Source of the DNA: a bacterium
GTDB lineage: Bacteria > Ratteibacteria > UBA8468 > B48-G9 > DTJG01
Assembly: GCA_026418655.1 (NCBI GenBank)
Contig: JAOAAW010000118.1
Location: forward strand, 1 to 8,676
Direction: 5' to 3'
DNA: 8,676 nucleotides
Every line of letters begins with the position of its first letter. Within the stretch, counting starts at the first letter, position 1. Below are positions 7,162-8,676 of the stretch, one piece after another. The notes under the pieces were generated by a model, which searched no databases, was not told the DNA's origin, and saw nothing but the letters and a program-made list of their open reading frames with translations. Made by a program: the position numbers and the translations under genes.

Positions 7162-8511
7162 TCATTCACTGCTCGATGGTAAATTTTTCAAAAAGTTAGG
7201 TAGATAAGCAGCTTCTCTTGGACCGAGTAATATCTCCCAATCAGGTAATTCTTCCTCTAATTCACCGAGTATTGGAGCAAGTACTCCGGGAAGTATGAGC
7301 TTTTTTGTCTTCAACTTTTCTTCTATCTTTATTTTTTTGATCAGTCCAGCAATGGTTTCAGCATTTAGTTTATCGGCTGCCCATGCTGTTAATACAGACA
7401 ATCCCTCAGTGTCCTGTACCACAAGATATGCTGGAACGCGTGCATTTTCTACCTCTCCAGAGACAATGAAATAAGTTAATGAAAAGTTGCTTGTAATCAA
7501 TACTGGTGATTCATTTCCAGGGTTACCAATTTCATAGATACCCTCTGGTGTTGCCATTGGCCTTTGAGGATCTGTGAAGATATTGAGACGCGCCAGCATA
7601 AGTGGGAAGAGGGTTTCTCCTTTTAATTCTGAAAGAATAATCACGCTGGAATATTTAGCAATGCATATAGCAGCATAGAGTGCCTCTTTTATGTAGTTAT
7701 TCGCTTTAAGGTCTGGAAGGAATGTAATAACCGGATAACCACATTCTTTAACTCTTTTTAGAATCGCTTTTCTTCTCAAACAAACAAGTATTTCAAATAG
7801 TTTTGAGATGTTATCAGTTTCAGGGAACAGGAGTATCTGGTTAACACCGATACTCTGGAGTTTTCCAACGAGTTCAATTAATTCATTGATATCTTTTCCT
7901 TTAGCGGCTATTGGAACCGAAAAATTTTTCGCAATTTTTCCAATCTCTTTCCAGTTTTCTTTATCAGCGCTGCAGATTATAGGGTTAACATCCTTACACG
8001 TGTTGACTGCTTTTTCGATAAGGTCAACGTTTTTACTCATCAGCATCAGTGATTTTTTTGTTGGATAGGCCCGTTGAACAATGTCAAGAAATCTATTTTT
8101 TTCTGTATCTATTATTGCTATAACATTTGTTCTCATCTTTACACCAACACGCTCATAAACAAAATTGGCAGAATCCTTTATGATTTTTTCAATTTCATCC
8201 TGATTCATTGCGTCATTAATGAAGGTTCCGATGGCAGGCGGATTATAAAATGTTTTTTCATGACGGAACAAAACAGTTTCTCCTCCTATGCTTACCTTTT
8301 CCTCATCTTTGCCTATTGAAATTGTGACAATAGGAGGTGCTGATGCAGAGGCAAGTTTTTCTCTTATCTCTTCTGATATATAAGGACATTTTTTTAAATC
8401 TTCTTTTCCCATTGCAATCTGCATTGAAAACGCCAGACATGTTGGATATCCGCATTCCTTACAATTTGTTTTTGGTAGAAGCTTAAAAATGTCGAGTGGC
8501 TTCAGTGCCAT
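7162..8511 (-). CDS. acsC: Corrinoid iron-sulfur protein large (gamma) subunit AcsC
   Basis: Large subunit of the corrinoid iron-sulfur protein, which receives a methyl group from AcsE on its cobamide and delivers it to acetyl-CoA synthase. At 449 residues it matches the roughly 446 of Moorella AcsC. The N-terminal [4Fe-4S] motif is C17-X2-C20-X4-C25-X16-C42, with the spacing and numbering of the family; this cluster reductively reactivates cob(II)amide. A TIM-barrel domain follows, then the C-terminal corrinoid-binding domain with PVLITSNFSLTYF (338-348 for LITSNFSLTYF), GLSVLTAWAADKL, LILPGVLAPI and the near-terminal GPREA (430-434). It has no signal peptide. The ATG at 8511 has a GGAGG site 4 to 5 nt upstream and starts 13 nt after the stop of the preceding gene, probably acsB. 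All conserved parts appear intact. The partner small subunit AcsD, needed for the heterodimer, is not in the window. Confidence 0.96.
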   Translation of the reverse strand: MALKPLDIFKLLPKTNCKECGYPTCLAFSMQIAMGKEDLKKCPYISEEIREKLASASAPPIVTISIGKDEEKVSIGGETVLFRHEKTFYNPPAIGTFINDAMNQDEIEKIIKDSANFVYERVGVKMRTNVIAIIDTEKNRFLDIVQRAYPTKKSLMLMSKNVDLIEKAVNTCKDVNPIICSADKENWKEIGKIAKNFSVPIAAKGKDINELIELVGKLQSIGVNQILLFPETDNISKLFEILVCLRRKAILKRVKECGYPVITFLPDLKANNYIKEALYAAICIAKYSSVIILSELKGETLFPLMLARLNIFTDPQRPMATPEGIYEIGNPGNESPVLITSNFSLTYFIVSGEVENARVPAYLVVQDTEGLSVLTAWAADKLNAETIAGLIKKIKIEEKLKTKKLILPGVLAPILGELEEELPDWEILLGPREAAYLPNFLKNLPSSSE

Positions 8512-8515
8512 TTTC

Positions 8516-8520
8516 CCTCC
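8516..8520 (-). promoter_or_regulatory. Ribosome binding site of acsC
   Basis: On the minus strand GGAGG lies 4 nt before the acsC ATG (GGAGGGAAAATG), within the 13-nt gap after the upstream stop codon. Confidence 0.75.
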
Positions 8521-8524
8521 GTTT

Positions 8525-8676
8525 TTACATTATCTGTTCAAGTTCTAAAGCAGGATGTTTTTTCTGCCGCAGGTATGGTAGTATTTCTTCTTCAGTTATA
8601 CCTATTGTTTCATCAGCAATTCTATCAAGCAGATCAGGGATACCAATTTCTTTAGCCCTTTTATTAAATCTTTCTC
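8525..8676 (-). CDS. acsB: C-terminal end of acetyl-CoA synthase (AcsB, probable), cut by the window edge
   Basis: Reading the minus strand from base 8674, an open frame of 49 codons ends at a TAA at 8525-8527. The peptide contains AKEIGIPDLLDRIADETIG, then a TEEE helix start and KKHPALELEQIM at the end. From memory, the pattern 'IADE-T-TEEE-(I/V)L-L-HPAL' resembles the C-terminus of bacterial acetyl-CoA synthase, the CODH/ACS subunit that assembles acetyl-CoA from a methyl group, CO and CoA. Its position 13 nt upstream of acsC in the same direction fits known acs operons. The A-cluster cysteines and CoA-binding parts would lie outside the window, so the identity rests on a short tail plus context. 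It does not resemble the C-terminus of the CO dehydrogenase subunit as I know it. Confidence 0.72.
   Translation of the reverse strand, partial: ERFNKRAKEIGIPDLLDRIADETIGITEEEILPYLRQKKHPALELEQIM

Noticed and set aside
7130..7165. Longer AcsE start at 7165 with an ATGA overlap with acsC
   Set aside because: It adds 12 unconserved residues, lacks a good Shine-Dalgarno site, and shifts D75 and N199 away from their family positions. The ATG at 7129 has GGAGG 5 nt upstream.
1..8676. A new defence, mobile or retroelement-type system
   Set aside because: I looked for repeats, inverted ends, tRNA-like structures, CRISPR spacing and transposase or nuclease motifs on both strands and saw none. Every gene fits formate dehydrogenase, cofactor or acetyl-CoA pathway context.

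Overview
This is an almost fully coding window from an AT-rich anaerobic bacterium (GC looks below 40% by eye) that carries the Wood-Ljungdahl (reductive acetyl-CoA) pathway. The evidence is a corrinoid iron-sulfur protein large subunit (AcsC), a bacterial-type methyltetrahydrofolate:corrinoid methyltransferase (AcsE) and the probable C-terminus of acetyl-CoA synthase (AcsB), facing a formate dehydrogenase gene cluster. Folate-type AcsE and clear Shine-Dalgarno sites argue for Bacteria rather than methanogenic Archaea. The sequence does not let me name the phylum. An acetogen, a sulfate reducer or an uncultured anaerobic lineage would all fit. The first 19 bases are a Nextera transposon-end adapter, so this is a contig end from short-read, probably metagenomic, assembly.

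Layout. Plus strand, 20-5665: a 5'-truncated NuoF/HndC-like flavoprotein subunit, a 900-residue formate dehydrogenase catalytic subunit, a MobA-like molybdopterin guanylyltransferase, and MoeA. The first three overlap by 4 nt at ATGA junctions, and moeA follows after 13 nt with its own strong ribosome binding site and a TTG start. Minus strand, 8676 down to 5669: the C-terminal end of acsB, then acsC, acsE and a DUF3786 gene. The two sets converge, with only 3 nt between their stop codons and no recognisable terminator between them.

How they fit together. The plus-strand cluster would build an NAD(P)H-linked, possibly ferredoxin-linked, cytoplasmic formate dehydrogenase together with two enzymes that make its bis-MGD cofactor. 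This enzyme interconverts CO2 and formate, the first step of the methyl branch. The minus-strand cluster handles the end of that branch: AcsE moves the methyl group from methyl-tetrahydrofolate to the corrinoid protein, and AcsB joins it with CO and CoA. The DUF3786 protein has no known function, and its position suggests a role in this same system.

I see no tRNA, rRNA, CRISPR array, insertion sequence, riboswitch or promoter. Both operons probably begin outside the window. There is no gene-free stretch over 300 bases. The window looks like core C1 metabolism rather than an accessory island. The least explained items are the DUF3786 gene, the degenerate nucleotide loop of MobA, the lack of acsD between acsC and acsE, and the 3-nt convergent junction.
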